Source of the DNA: Paulownia fortunei
Lineage: Eukaryota; Streptophyta; Magnoliopsida; Lamiales; Paulowniaceae
DNA length: 64,000 nt
NCBI GenBank assembly: GCA_019321725.1
Contig: CM033124.1
Location: forward strand, 9,610,001-9,674,000
Direction of reading: 5' to 3'
Both the position numbers and the translations under genes were made by a program. The stretch's first letter is position 1. Each line of letters opens with the position of its first letter. The notes under the pieces are model-generated. The model was not told the origin of the DNA and did no database searches. It was given only the letters and a program-made list of their open reading frames with translations. Below are positions 49,400-60,924 of this stretch, piece by piece.

Positions 49400-50545
49400 A
49401 GATTATACATTAAACCCCCTTTATTATAAAAATTATTGCAGGTATTTAATAGTAAATAAATATATATTTTTTTATATATTTACATGTAAAGTATAAATAT
49501 TTTATTGGGTGTAATAATATTTATTAATGTATTTGTGTATACAAACAAATATACGTGAATATATTTATATATTTAAATAATTATTTACATATTATTTTTA
49601 ATTTATATGTATTTACATACATAAATAAACATATTTATAAATATATAATTATAATACAAGTATCTAGATAAATAAATATATCTATACAAAATATATAATA
49701 TTCAAATATTTATCAATTTTTTTGTGTATATAAATAAATTTACGTGTGTAAATCCATACATAAATATATATATATATATATTTATATATGTAAATCTATT
49801 TATCTATATATTTGAAAAAATAAAAAGGACAATATTATTTAAAATAAATTATTATTTAGGTACATTCAAATATAAAAATCATAATAGTATTTACTTATAA
49901 ATGAATATTTGCATATATACATGCACATATGTATACACATTTTACTGGTATAGCAATTTTTATCGATTTATTTGTGTATAAACAAACATATATGAAAAAT
50001 TATACATGTATATGTATATATTATTTAAAAGAAAAAAATATTACTAGTACTATAACCAACACACTTTATAATACGTATATATGTATAAACTATATGCACG
50101 TATAAAATTAATACTAGTAATAGTAACAATTACTATACTAATAAGAAATATAATTAAAAAGTAAAAAGGTCAATTCAATAATTAATTATTTAAAATAAAC
50201 TATTAAGTAGATACACTTAAATATATAAATTCATAGTAGTATTTAAGTATAAATAAATATTTATACATATATTATATGTGTATATATGCAATTAATGTGA
50301 CAATAATTGTACTCATTCTATTGGGTATAACAATATTTGTTAATTTATTTATGTATATAAACAAATGTATTTGTATAATTATATATGTATATGCATATAT
50401 AAATATACAATATTATATAACAGAAAAAGAAAATAAATACAAGTAATTTAATCATATACTTTATGATAGCTATATATGAATAAAGTTTATGTACGTATAC
50501 AAGTAATTTTAATAATTACTATAGTAATAAGAAATATAATTAAAA
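49400..50545. repeat. degenerate tandem array, units about 340-390 bp
   Basis: Long AT-rich units recur in the same order of words: TAAAAAGG-CAAT at 49821 and 50161, then TTTAAAATAAA-TATTA, TAGTATTTA-TATAAA, GGTATA-CAAT-TTTGT, and ATAAGAAATATAATTA at 50141 and 50527. At least three units are visible, the earliest being most decayed. Short inverted words such as ATATATGTATATAT occur throughout. No coding potential. Confidence 0.65.
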
Positions 50546-50729
50546 AAAGTCAAACTAGATTGGTGGATTGAAAGGGGTAAATTGAGGGTTAGTGAGAAAT
50601 TATTGAGGATATAATTGTCTAAAATAATCGAGGGTAGTATGAGGCTATTGAAAAAAAAATTTGAGGATGAAATTATTCTAAAGAACTTCAATATAATAAC
50701 CAAAAAATCATTAGTAGGAAAAAACACCT

Positions 50730-52322
50730 TGTTGCGAATTTTAGTGACGCAAGTGTACGTTATTTTATACAAATAATAAAATGATGGATAAGTATCATTT
50801 TTCGAAAGTTGTTGAATTATTAAGTATCAAAATTATATTAACTCTAATTTTATTTAAATAAATTCAAGATTATGTTGATGATTAGAAACTAAATCCAACT
50901 AAATTAAGCTAATAATAAAAAGTATTTAAAAATAAAATTCAATAACTTAAGAGCTTAGGGTTATGATTTCACCATAATTAGTTTGAATTGAATAATTTAT
51001 CTCATCAATTTTAATTTATTTCTCAAGTGATAGTCGAGAATTCCTAAATTATCCACTAGTCTCTCTCAAGGTCTAATGAAAATATCATCAATTACTAACC
51101 CACTATATTCCTATGTGAATTTACAATAATCAATAATTCATTAGATTTTATAGATTTCAAACATAACTACACAAATTATATAAATATATTCCTATCTCAT
51201 ATGTAATTTATGATTTTTCACACATAGAACTGACACATATATCACCTCTCGCGTCAATATGATTAACAAATCATTCAATTAGCGGCCAAATAATTGAAAA
51301 TATTAAGAACCATATAAAAAACTCAACTGGAAAATAAGTCAAGAATTGAATTGATACAAATATTCAAAACATTTTAATTAGATTACATCACAACCCTAAA
51401 AAAATAAATTAATTTATGATAGTAAAAATGAAAGACAACTTAACAATATCCATGAACATAATTAATGAAAAAAAGAGAAAAATGAAATAAAACTTGAAAG
51501 AGGATGAGTTTCTTCCCTTGTAAATGTTTTCTTGTCAAATGTTGGAAGAATTATCTCCTCTTCTTCTTCTTCTCTTTTTCTCTCCTCCTTCTTCTTTCTT
51601 GGCTTGTCTTCTCTTCTCCCCCTCTCTCTAAAAATCTGATTTGGAGACTCTTGAAATACTTAAAATTGATGAGAGATGCTCTAATTAAAGCAAAAATCTC
51701 ATTTTTATCCTTAGTTGTCTGCCAGACAGCACCTAGGCACTGCATATTCTGTTCGAGACAGTCTCTGCAGCACCTAGGCACTGCACTTTCTGCCCAAAAT
51801 TAATTTCTACATCGTTAGTAACTTCTTTCAATCAATTTTTCATCACTTTCAAGGCCAAACCAACTTTTGTTATCTTCATATGAATTGTAACTCTATGTTT
51901 TGGATTTTCATAAACACTTGAATCAAGTTAATATGAAATTTGTGAAAAAAGTTATACCTATAATACTCAAATGTATCAAACCACAAAGTTTTGGTCAAGT
52001 GCAAATTTTTTAACCTAATTTTTTTCATTGAATTAAAAAGAACTGAATTTTGTGATAAATATAGAAGTTATAAATTTAGACTTGGTTTCCAATGGTTTAA
52101 GAATAAAGTTAAAATAATATTGGATCAAAGAATTATGATTAAAATACGAATACTTTCCTCAATAGCATCATTCTAAAATTTAACCAAATTTTATATTTCT
52201 TTCTATTTTTTTTCATTTTACTATTACCTATAAGATTTCAAATTAAATATATAAAAAGTAATATAAATACTAAAAAACTAATTAAAAAATTAAGCAAATG
52301 ATACTTAATTAATGGGTATAAA
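50730..52322 (-). repeat. solo LTR related to the Athila-like element
   Basis: Starts TGTTGCGAATTTTAGTG and follows the same course as the LTR at 10798-12615: CAAGTGTACG, CAATTAGCGGCCAAATAATTG, GTTATACCTATAATAC, and an end near AATGGGTATA. No internal domain follows on either side, so it fits a solo LTR of the same family. It keeps two CACCTAGGCACTGC copies (51729 and 51770). A matching target duplication was not found. Confidence 0.75.
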
Positions 52323-53374
52323 ATTCACTCATCACTCGCCAAATATGCTTCTAGCTTTGGTCCTTTTTGTTAAACTTAAATGAAAGTAGAAACAAAAACT
52401 AGTCAATCAAATACTTAATTTTATTATATTTTTTCAGCTAAAAGCTTGAAAGTTGTTTTGTAAGAGCTTTTGCAAACACTCCATTATCAAGATACGTTCA
52501 ACAACTGTGTGTAAGGGAGATCATTTTTTTTCCACACTAATTTCAAATTAAATTGTTATATACAATTTTACTAAAAATTAATTTTAAATTACGATTTTGT
52601 TAAGTAAAAACAAAAGGCACGATTTTAAGTGATTTCGCACGATTTGACAATTTTAACCAATAAAAATAAAATGATGAAATAAAAGCCAAAAAAAAAAAAA
52701 AGAACCACTTATCTAGGCCATATATATCATATTTATTCAATTTTAACTATAGAATACAAATAATATGGCTGAGTATACATAGTATTGCCAAATAAGAATT
52801 GTTGTATGAATTTTATTTTCATTAATGCCACAAATATTTTTTTTTGTACATGCATGTATAGTTTAAATTTAATATTATTTGTACATACTTAGTGTTCCAT
52901 CCACTATATTTCAAAAAGCAATTAACTATTAAATATAGAAAAGACAAATAAATTAATTAATATTCCGATGCTACAACACCTAAAATTAATATCCACTAAC
53001 TTAACTTACAAATTTAAGTAACTAAATAAAATGAGGGGTGGTGCGATGAGGTTTGAAAAAACTCAAGCTGCCACGAAACCACTTGTGCAATGTGATTTTG
53101 ATTTAAGTTTTTTAATTGCGGTTTGTGCAACAAATCAAACAAATCAATTACATTCGGATGATTTTTAAAATTTTATGATTAGCCCTAATTGTGTTTACCA
53201 AGTCTGATCCTCTATTATAAATGATGTTTCATCTCTTATTTCAATATCATCAAAATACTCAAAATATATAAAATATCATCATTAATATACACTTGATATG
53301 TATTGGTGATCTTAGAATAAGAGATACAACACCGTTTAAAATAGAGAATCCGAACTGATGTATGTACAATCTAA

Positions 53375-53480
53375 TTTTTCTTTTTTCTTTTTTCTTTTTC
53401 CTTATTTCTATTTTTCCTTTTTCCACTTTTGTTTTTCCTTTTTCCTTATTTTCTTATTTCCATTTTTCCTTTTTCTAATT
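53375..53480. repeat. imperfect CTTTTT pyrimidine tract
   Basis: More than 100 bp of the + strand are almost only C and T in repeated TTTTTCC and TTTTCTT words. Confidence 0.8.
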
Positions 53481-53798
53481 TTTTTTGGCATTATTTGAAT
53501 TTTTTTATTTCAACTTCTTCCATAAAAATCTACAGTCTTTCCCCTCTCCCAAACCCCACCACTGTCTGCCATATAGCCTTACACCCTTGGTACTGTCACC
53601 CAGCCCTACTCCCACCACCTAAAGCTCACCCTATCCCTGCCACTAAAAACCCGAGGCACCACTCACCCTGTATCCCCCATGCCCGCTTGCCCCGCAACCA
53701 ACCCCTACTGTCCTTGCCACCCTTGCACAACCCCACCAACCACTTGTCTCCCCTCCAACCCCATCTTCATTCGCTATCCACTTCATCTATGTGTCTCA

Positions 53799-53832
53799 TA
53801 TATATATATACACACACGCACACACACACACA
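53799..53832. repeat. (TA)n(CA)n compound microsatellite
   Basis: TATATATATA is followed by CACACACGCACACACACACA, a few bases before the ATGAG duplication. Confidence 0.9.
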
Positions 53833-53834
53833 TA

Positions 53835-53839
53835 ATGAG
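53835..53839. repeat. target-site duplication, left copy
   Basis: ATGAG lies directly before the left LTR and recurs at 60561-60565 directly after the right LTR. Confidence 0.85.
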
Positions 53840-54462
53840 TGAAATGATCATAATTGATTATGATTTATTTAGTTGGCATTGATTGTCAATTTTGTTACCT
53901 TGCACAAGAATTAATTGAATTGATTGATTTACCTTCTATGTATTAATTACCTAGTTTATCTTGTACAGATTTGGTTAGATTTCATTAATAGAAAGATTTT
54001 ATTTACAAAGATAAGATGGAATCTTTTTCTGACACAGAAATAATCTTGATATATCTTATATTATTCTATCCAATGTATCTAAACACTTTTGAAGTGGAGA
54101 TTCAAATTTAATTGATGTTGTATATATATCCAAAGATTGAAGATTCAATACACGTCTTTGGAGAGAAGAAGTGCATGACTTCAAGCTTTGGAATTGCTCT
54201 CATTTTTATTTACTCTTCGGGAGAAGAGGGTGAGCTTTTCGGGAGATAGGCATAATTCTTCAGGAGAAGAATTTGAAGATCTTCGGAAAAAGGTCGGTCT
54301 GCCATCTGAAGGGATTTTAGCATTGAAGGGAGTTCAACTATGCAAACTTAAAAGTCGAGGGGACCTCACTGAAGTTTCACTAATTGAATTGTTTAAAAAT
54401 GGCGTCATTAGTAAAGAGGGAGTCTTTATATTTTGAACAAGTCCTAGTATTGTAACTGTAAT
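53840..54462 (+). repeat. 5' LTR, 3' end deleted
   Basis: Matches 59721-60362, apart from an extra copy of about 20 bp (near GAAATCATAATTAATTATGA) in the right LTR. It stops at GTAACTGTAAT, and integrase sequence follows. Two palindromic stems lie at 54213-54228 and 54255-54272. Confidence 0.92.
54213..54272 (+). promoter_or_regulatory. LTR palindromes, left copy
   Basis: CTCTTC-GGGA-GAAGAG (54213-54228) and ATTCTTC-AGGA-GAAGAAT (54255-54272) are perfect 6- and 7-bp inverted repeats with 4-nt centres. Sirevirus LTRs are known for clustered short palindromes thought to be regulatory. Function here is inferred only. Confidence 0.6.
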
Positions 54463-54828
54463 ATTTTGGGCAGAAGCAATCAGTACTGCATGCTACACTA
54501 TCAATAGGGTGTATTTGAAACCAGCTACTAAGAAAACCCCATATGATATTTGGAAAGGTAAAAAACCTAATGTTAGCTACTTTCATATTTTTGGTTGTTT
54601 ATGCTTTGTGCTAAATGATCCTAAACAATTAAGAAAATTTGATGCTAAGAGTGATAGGGGGATGTTTCTTGGTTATTCCTTGAACAGTAGGGCATATCGT
54701 GTCTTTAACATGAGAACCCACACTGTCATAGAATCCTCAAATGTAGTTATTGATGATTTTCATGCTTCTGTAGGATTTATAACTGAAGAAGAAATTCTCA
54801 GATTTAGTGAGGAAATAAAAATTGAATA
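54463..54828 (+). pseudogene. integrase C-terminal fragment
   Basis: Starts inside integrase at WAEAISTACYTINRVYLKP, followed by TPYDIWKGKKPNVSYFHIFG and RGMFLGYS, the C-terminal blocks of copia integrase. The frame is open to the stop at 54827. Everything upstream of it in pol is missing. Confidence 0.9.
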
Positions 54829-54898
54829 AAATGGCATTCAAGGCACCACTAAAGTTGTTGCAACAACGGAGAACAATGTTACAACAAATGAAACTAGA

Positions 54899-55657
54899 TT
54901 GGGGACAGAAAAAGATGACAGTACTGTAACAGTTCAGAAGAATCATCCTACTAATCAGATCATAGGGTCCCTCATTGAAGGTAGACGAACAAAGAAAAAG
55001 CCTAAGGTAAGCTACCAAGATATAGTAAGATTTGTGTGTTTCTCCACTTCAATAGAACCCAAGAATGTAAAAGAAGTTTTACTTGATGAATTTTGGGTTA
55101 TTTCTATGCAAGAAGAGCTTGAACAGTTTGATAGGAATGATGTGTGGAAACTTATACCTAGACCAGAACATGTTAATGTAATAGAAACCAAATGGATTTT
55201 TAAGAATAAAACTGATGAATTTGGTAATATTACAAGAAATAAGCCTAGGTTGGTAGCTCAATGTTATACTCAAGTGGAAGACATTGATTTTGATGAAATA
55301 GCAATAACATGTTTGTTGGGTTTCAAATTGTTTCAAATGGATGTAAAAAGTGTTTTTCTAAATAGAGTTATAAATGAAGAAGTTTTTGTTGAGCAACCAA
55401 AAGGTTTTGAGGATCCACATTTTCCTAACTATGTTTTTAAGTTGAAAAATGTTCTTTATGGTTTGAAACAAGCTCTAAGAGTTTGGTATGAAATACTAAC
55501 TAATTTTTTGGTTGAAAAAGGATACAAGAAAGGGGGAGTAGATAAAACCTTGTTTATCAAAAGATTTAACCATAATTTAATCATTGTACAAACCTATGTT
55601 GATGATATTATTTTTGGGTCTACTTCTTAACTCAAAATTGATGAATTTGTCAGTCAA
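54899..55657 (+). pseudogene. Sirevirus reverse transcriptase
   Basis: The frame includes WKLIPRPEHVNVIETKWIFK, GFKLFQMDVKSVFLN, EEVFVEQPKGFED and QTYVDDIIFGSTS, so the YVDD catalytic pair is intact (about 55598-55609). Between EDIDFDE and GFKLFQ a block normally containing the FAPVARLE region is missing, an in-frame deletion of about 15-20 residues. A stop codon lies right after STS at 55628. The frame resumes at 55658. Confidence 0.9.
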
Positions 55658-56535
55658 ATGTCCCATGAATTTGAAATGAGTATGGTTGATGAACTTGATT
55701 ATTTTTTAGGATTGCAAGTGAAGCAACTTAAAGATGGTATGTTCATTTCTCAATCTAAGTATGCAAAAAATCTTGTTAAGAGATTTGGACTTGAAAACAC
55801 CAAACCTTTGAAAACTCCTATGGGGACAAATGAAAAGCTATCGAAAGAAGAAGAGGGAATTTCGGTTGAACCAAGTCTTTACAGAAGCATGATAGGTAGT
55901 TTGTTATACCTTACTACTAGTAGGCCAGATATTTGTTTCAGTGTTGGAGTTTGTACTAGATATCAAGCTAGCCCAAAAGAATCTCATTTAAGTGATATAA
56001 AACATATCATAAGGTATGTTAATGGTACTATTGATTTTGGGATTTGGTATTCAAAAGACACAAACTCAACACTTGCAGGTTTTAGTGATGCAGATTGGGC
56101 TGGAGATGTTGACAATCGAAAGAGCACAACTGGAGGATGTTTTTATTTGGGAAATAACCTGATTTCATGGTATAACAAAAAATAAAATTGTATTTCATTG
56201 TCAACAACAGAAGTTGAATACATTGCTGCTGGAAGTTGCTGCTTTTAATTGCTTTGGATAAACAGATGCTTGAAGTTTATGGTATTAAACGGGAAAGTTA
56301 ATATGTCTATTGTGATAATTCTAGTGCAATTAACATATCAAAAATCCCTGTTCAACGTTCTAGAACTAAGCATATAGATATTCATTATCATTTTATTAGG
56401 GATTTGATCGAAAAGAGAACTGTTGTGATTGACTATGTTGCAACAGAGAAACAACTTGCTAACATATTTACCAAACCTCTAGATGCACTCCGTTTTGATT
56501 CCTTGAGAAAATCTCTAGGAATCTGTGTGATTTAA
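55658..56535 (+). pseudogene. RT thumb and RNase H end
   Basis: MVDELDYFLGLQVKQ and MIGSLLYLTTSRPDI belong to the RT end. SDADWAGDVDNRKSTTGG and ISWYNKK begin RNase H. A stop at 56183 and frame changes follow, then STTEVEYIAAGSC and finally a block ending SLGICVI with TAA at 56533. The gene is broken but the order is complete. Confidence 0.88.
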
Positions 56536-57533
56536 TTGCATGAACATTCAGAAGAAAAATGATTTTGTTGCAACCATATTGCTTGTATCATCATCTATGC
56601 ATGTTGCAACAATTCAATAGTTGTTAGAATATCTTTTGCATAACATGATATGAACTGCATTAGGCATTCTGCATTTATTCAACATGTGTTTTAAATGATC
56701 AAATTTTGTAGTCTTGGTCTGCTGAATCTCATTAGAACACAACTACTTTCTAAAATTTTGATAAACATTCTATCAAATGTTCCTTGCTATTATGCTTATT
56801 TGGAGGCATTTGACAGAAATATCCAATGGTATGGAGCTAGCCATGTAAAAATCTATCTTGTGTCTTGTGATTTAAAGAAAGTAAAATTTTCATGTAAAAA
56901 GAGCTACCCTTGGAATAGAGTGAAAGCTACTGATTGGCTAAATCCAATTCAAAATTTGAAAAAAAAGGCATTTATAAAAAAAATTGAAAAGAAATGTCTC
57001 TCTCAAAAATATGTGAGGCATTGAATTTGCAATGTAATCAAAATTTTATTTTGCAGATATGGTTAAAGAGATTCTCGGACTTTGATACATTAAGATTTGA
57101 TTTTTTAAAATATGTGACACATTTTATTTTGTCAAAAATCATGCGTTTTAAAGATTCTGATTTTATGGGCATTTATTGGGAATGTATGTGTGTGCAAATA
57201 TGTATCTGGGGAGATTTTGATAAATATGGAAGTCATTTAAAATTATTTGCCGCAACAGAATCTACTCATAGATTTGATTTTTGAAAATTTCCCTAATTTA
57301 ATGTTTGATTTGATATTATAAAAGTCTACTTTTAGGGAACTTACCAAACTAGAGAGACTATTGAGCAGCTGTACAGAACTAGGAGTAGGAATTAATAAAT
57401 TAGGTTTTTGGGAATTGTTGTAACATTCAAATATCTAAACCCTAATTTCTCTGTTCTTTTTCGATTTTCTCTATTTCGTCTTCAATCTCCCATGTGCTCT
57501 GTATTCTTCTCTTTCATATTTCAGACCTCAATC
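56536..57533 (+). other. spacer between pol and envelope-like ORF
   Basis: About 1 kb with no recognised domain. Sireviruses with an envelope-like gene have such a spacer. Frames at 56695-57024 and 56994-57284 look like chance openings. TATATT-like words occur, but no promoter is assigned. Confidence 0.5.
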
Positions 57534-59425
57534 ATGGTGAAAACTAAAGCAAGCTCCAAAAAGGAAGAACCTTCACATAAAGGCGGACACAAATCCAGCA
57601 CGAGAAAGGGAAGTTCCTCATCTGGTCCTATACACTCGAGGTAATCCAGTGCTGAACTAGAACACTCTCTTCCTCTTGCAATGTACAACCCAGTCATGGC
57701 AAATCCTACTGTACCGATTGCACTGTCATGATATGAAGAGTTTGTGATAGATGATCCTGTTAAGAATAAACCCATGGTGACGGATGATGGAATTAGAGTT
57801 GATACTCAAATGTGAAGGAATGAGATAGTGTTACTTGGTGAAAGTACAGATCCAATCAAAGGTGTATCTAATATCTCGATGGATTTTTCTCAAACTGAAA
57901 CTGATGTTGCTCAATTTTTGAAGTGGGCACCCATGTGAGTCCACCAGTTGCAACACCGGAACAATTCCCTTATCTTATTACAGCCTATTTAGCCGCCTTT
58001 AGAACCTATATCCTTAACCCAAACTGGCGGACCACATGCTTATCCATCTTGGTTTTCTGGATTTCCACGATCGCTGGAAATTCCTACAGTTGATAAAGGC
58101 AAAAAGAAAGTGCTTGATGACGATCCACTGTATGACCCCGATAAGGAAGCTCAGCGAACTGTGCTCCAACGATCATCAAGACTGAACAAGAATGCTCAAA
58201 TTGTAGATACTTCAGATTCTGAGTCAGATTCTAGTCATAAAGATGCTCCCCGAACTGACTTTGCTAAGAAAAAGATTGAGTATGATTCCCCTTATGAGAT
58301 AAGTCATTCTTTATCTACTCTTTTTTATTTACTAAAGAATAAAAAATTCTAGAAAGAAGTGTCTAAACGAAAGATTCACTCTAAAAGACTTATTGATTGG
58401 TTACAACATGAAAAATTGGGCATTGTTGACTTGTTGAAACAAAAGGGACAGTTGGGAGCAATTACTAAATCTGCACCTTATATGAGAGTTGTAGTCTATG
58501 AATTTTATGCTAACCTGTCTGAAAAGGTTAAGTATATTGATTCACATAGATTTGAAAAGGTTTTTGTTCGCAACCAAATGTATAGTTTTTGCCTCAAGTT
58601 GTCAATTGGTTTTATGGTTCATTTGATCATGAATATATGTCATTCCCGAAGGATTTTGGGATGATTACTTCTGAATTGACAGGCGGACAAGTTACTGCAT
58701 GGCCTGATACCTCTATTATACCTGCTGCTAAACTCATCTTAAAATATGTTTTGCTGCACAAGATAGGTATCAACAATTGGACACCCACCTTGAATACCAC
58801 TGGTATTGTGAAGGAGTAAGCCACTGTTCTGTTTTGCATTGGCATAGGCTTTCTTATCAACATAGAAAAACTGATCTTTGACATTATTATTTGGCAGACC
58901 AATCACAAAGGTATTCTTCTATTTCCTTGTCTCATCTACAGGTTGTTGCAATCCCAATTACTCAAAAAGAATCCCATCAAGACACTAGACCCTCTGCGGA
59001 ATAAGATCACTGTCTCATCTAAGCTGCTGAGTGGAACTCATCCTGATGATCTTAAACAGACGGCAAGAGAAAAGACACAAGTAGACAAGGGAAGTTCCAA
59101 CACTACCTTTATTGCAACAACTCTCCTACCGGGCTTCCTCCAGCATATTGAAGAAGAACTTAAGGAGGCCAGTCAGCAGATATTATTCTATCAAGCCAAG
59201 GAAAAGCGGTTAATCTCTTTGCTGACATCTCTCCGTGCCTCCCATCCGATTATTTCCAAGGGTTCAAGTGCTACTGCTGAAGATTCAACTGTGGATGTTC
59301 CTCATTCGCTATCAATTGGTCAAAAATGGGGCGTAGTCGATGCCGATGTTGATGTTGATGTTGCTGCTGATACCGAGGAAAAAGATTCTATTGAAAATGA
59401 ATCAGAAATTTTTTTAATTACTTAG
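57534..59425 (+). pseudogene. Sirevirus envelope-like ORF, broken
   Basis: Begins MVKTKASSKKEEPSHKGG, a basic Lys/Ser-rich start. A middle part at about 58370-58810 has YEFYANLSEKV, FEKVFVRNQMYSF and WPDTSIIPAAKLILKYVLL, resembling the plant 'putative transposon protein' domain found in SIRE1 envelope-like proteins. The last part (58943-59425) has a predicted coiled coil around ELKEASQQILFYQAKEKRL and an acidic tail with repeated Asp-Val. Stops at 57643, 57729 and others plus frameshifts break it. An envelope role is a family hypothesis, not shown here. Confidence 0.75.
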
Positions 59426-59575
59426 ACTGTTTTTGGTATTTATGCAAAGGTTTTAAAACTGAGTAGTTGGTAGGATATTTGTTTGGCTGTTTATGAACTT
59501 AACTGTCTTAAGTTAGGGTTGTGAATGTTGTTTTGCAAATATTCCTAACTTTTCTACAGAGGGAGAATGAGGTTT

Positions 59576-59605
59576 GTTGAAACAACAAATTTTTTTTGTT
59601 TCAAC
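59576..59605 (+). other. perfect 10-bp inverted repeat
   Basis: GTTGAAACAA (59576-59585) pairs with TTGTTTCAAC (59596-59605) around a 10-nt loop, in the 3' region between the envelope-like ORF and the purine tracts. It may form a hairpin in the element's RNA. Confidence 0.6.
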
Positions 59606-59667
59606 ATTATGCTGACAGAGCAGAATTCTTGATCTTAAGGGAAGTTGATTTACTTTGATAAATCTTG

Positions 59668-59720
59668 AATTCAGGGGGAGCTAATATGTGTTTTGACCAA
59701 TTAATGCCAAAGGGGAAGAT
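59668..59720 (+). other. polypurine tracts before the 3' LTR
   Basis: CAGGGGGAGC at about 59669-59678 and CAAAGGGGAAGAT ending at 59720. The second touches the LTR start TGAAAGG. Two purine tracts in series fit the multi-PPT layout of Sireviruses. Confidence 0.75.
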
Positions 59721-60560
59721 TGAAAGGATCACAATTGATTATGATGAAATCATAATTAATTATGATTTATTTAGTTGGCATTGATTGTCAATTTTGTTAC
59801 CTTGCACAAAAATTAATTGAATTGATTGATTTACCTTCTATGTATTAATTGTCTAGTTTATCTTGTGTAGATTTGGTTAGATTCCATTGATGGAAAAATT
59901 TTATTTACAAAGATAAGTTGAGATCTTTTTCTGATAAGAAAAGGATATTAATATATCTTGTATTATTCTATACAACGTATTTAAATACTTTTGAAGTGGA
60001 GATTCAAACTTAATTGATTTTGCATATATATCCAAAGATTGAAGATGCAAAACACACATTTGGAGAGAAGAAATGCACGACTTCAAGCTTTGGAATTGCT
60101 CTTGTTTTTATTCACTCTTCGGGAGAAGAGGGTGAGCCTTTCGGGAGATAGGCACAATTCTTCGAGAGAAGAATTTGAAGATCTTCAGGAGAAGGTCGAT
60201 TTGCCATCTGAAGGGATTTCAGTGTTGAAAGAAATTCAACTGTGCAGATTTAAAAGTCGAGGGGATCTTGGTGAAGTTTCACTAATGGAATTATTTAAAA
60301 ACGACGTTATTAGTAAAGAGAGTCTTTATATTTTGAATAAGTCTCAGTATTGTAACTGTAATCTGAATTAGTGGAGTATTCATTACAGGTGTTCATTACA
60401 GGTGGTGGCCTCATGCATGTAGAGTACATTTGTATTTGAAGCACGTAAAAATTTCGTGTATCATTTACTATACTGTCCTTTATTTGTTGCAACAAATTAT
60501 ACAATAAATTGAATCTAATTAATAAGTAAAGTTGGTAATAGTACAAAAACATATCTAACA
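59721..60560 (+). repeat. 3' LTR, complete
   Basis: 840 bp from TGAAAGGATC to CTAACA. It keeps the palindromes at 60115-60130 and 60157-60174. Its last 198 bp (60363-60560) have no counterpart in the left LTR. Confidence 0.9.
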
Positions 60561-60565
60561 ATGAG
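60561..60565. repeat. target-site duplication, right copy
   Basis: ATGAG, identical to 53835-53839. Confidence 0.85.
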
Positions 60566-60924
60566 AAAGCATGAAATATAAATTGGTGATTTCAATCAAG
60601 TAAGGATGTAGACTTACAAACTGTATCAGATCCAACTATTTATTACGGCATAAATGTTGCAATTGAAAAACCATTAACAATAACACGAAAACACGGTATA
60701 TTACGTAGCTCGTCTTAGAGGTACATTTTGAATTTTTTTCCAAAATCATCTGGTTTCTATTATGTGATAAAGTAATTACTTTATAATATATAATATGACT
60801 TATTATATATTATATGTTTATATTAGAAAGCACGAAATATGAACTTTGATTTCAATCAAGTAAAATGCGGATCATTAATTTGTATCAAGTAAGATGTGCA
60901 CCTCAAATCTTTTGGGAGGGGCAT

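Larger units (their letters stand above)
52323..53834. other. gene-free stretch with strand-biased tracts
   Basis: No gene supported. 53375-53480 is a pyrimidine-rich tract of CTTTTT units, 53540-53790 is C-rich (proline-like in translation), and 53799-53832 is a (TA)n(CA)n microsatellite that ends just before the Sirevirus insertion site. Confidence 0.6.
53840..60560 (+). mobile_element. Sirevirus-type Ty1/copia element with 5' deletion
   Basis: Bounded by LTRs that start TGAAA and a right LTR that ends AACA, with an exact 5-bp duplication ATGAG on both sides. Coding order is integrase end, RT, RNase H and then a long region with an envelope-like ORF before the 3' LTR, the layout of SIRE1-like Sireviruses. 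Several purine tracts before the 3' LTR and short palindromes in the LTRs also fit. The PBS, gag, protease, most of integrase and the last 198 bp of the left LTR are missing: LTR sequence passes straight into integrase at 54462/54463. LTRs differ at roughly 9-10% of aligned sites by hand, indicating an old copy. Confidence 0.93.

Noticed and set aside
50509..50772. An 87-residue minus frame rich in Asn, Ile and Phe
   Set aside because: It spans the end of the AT-rich array and the solo LTR start, with low-complexity translation.
53429..53842. Proline- and histidine-rich frame of 137 residues
   Set aside because: It results from the pyrimidine tract, the C-rich block and the CA repeat. No start context or domain supports a gene.
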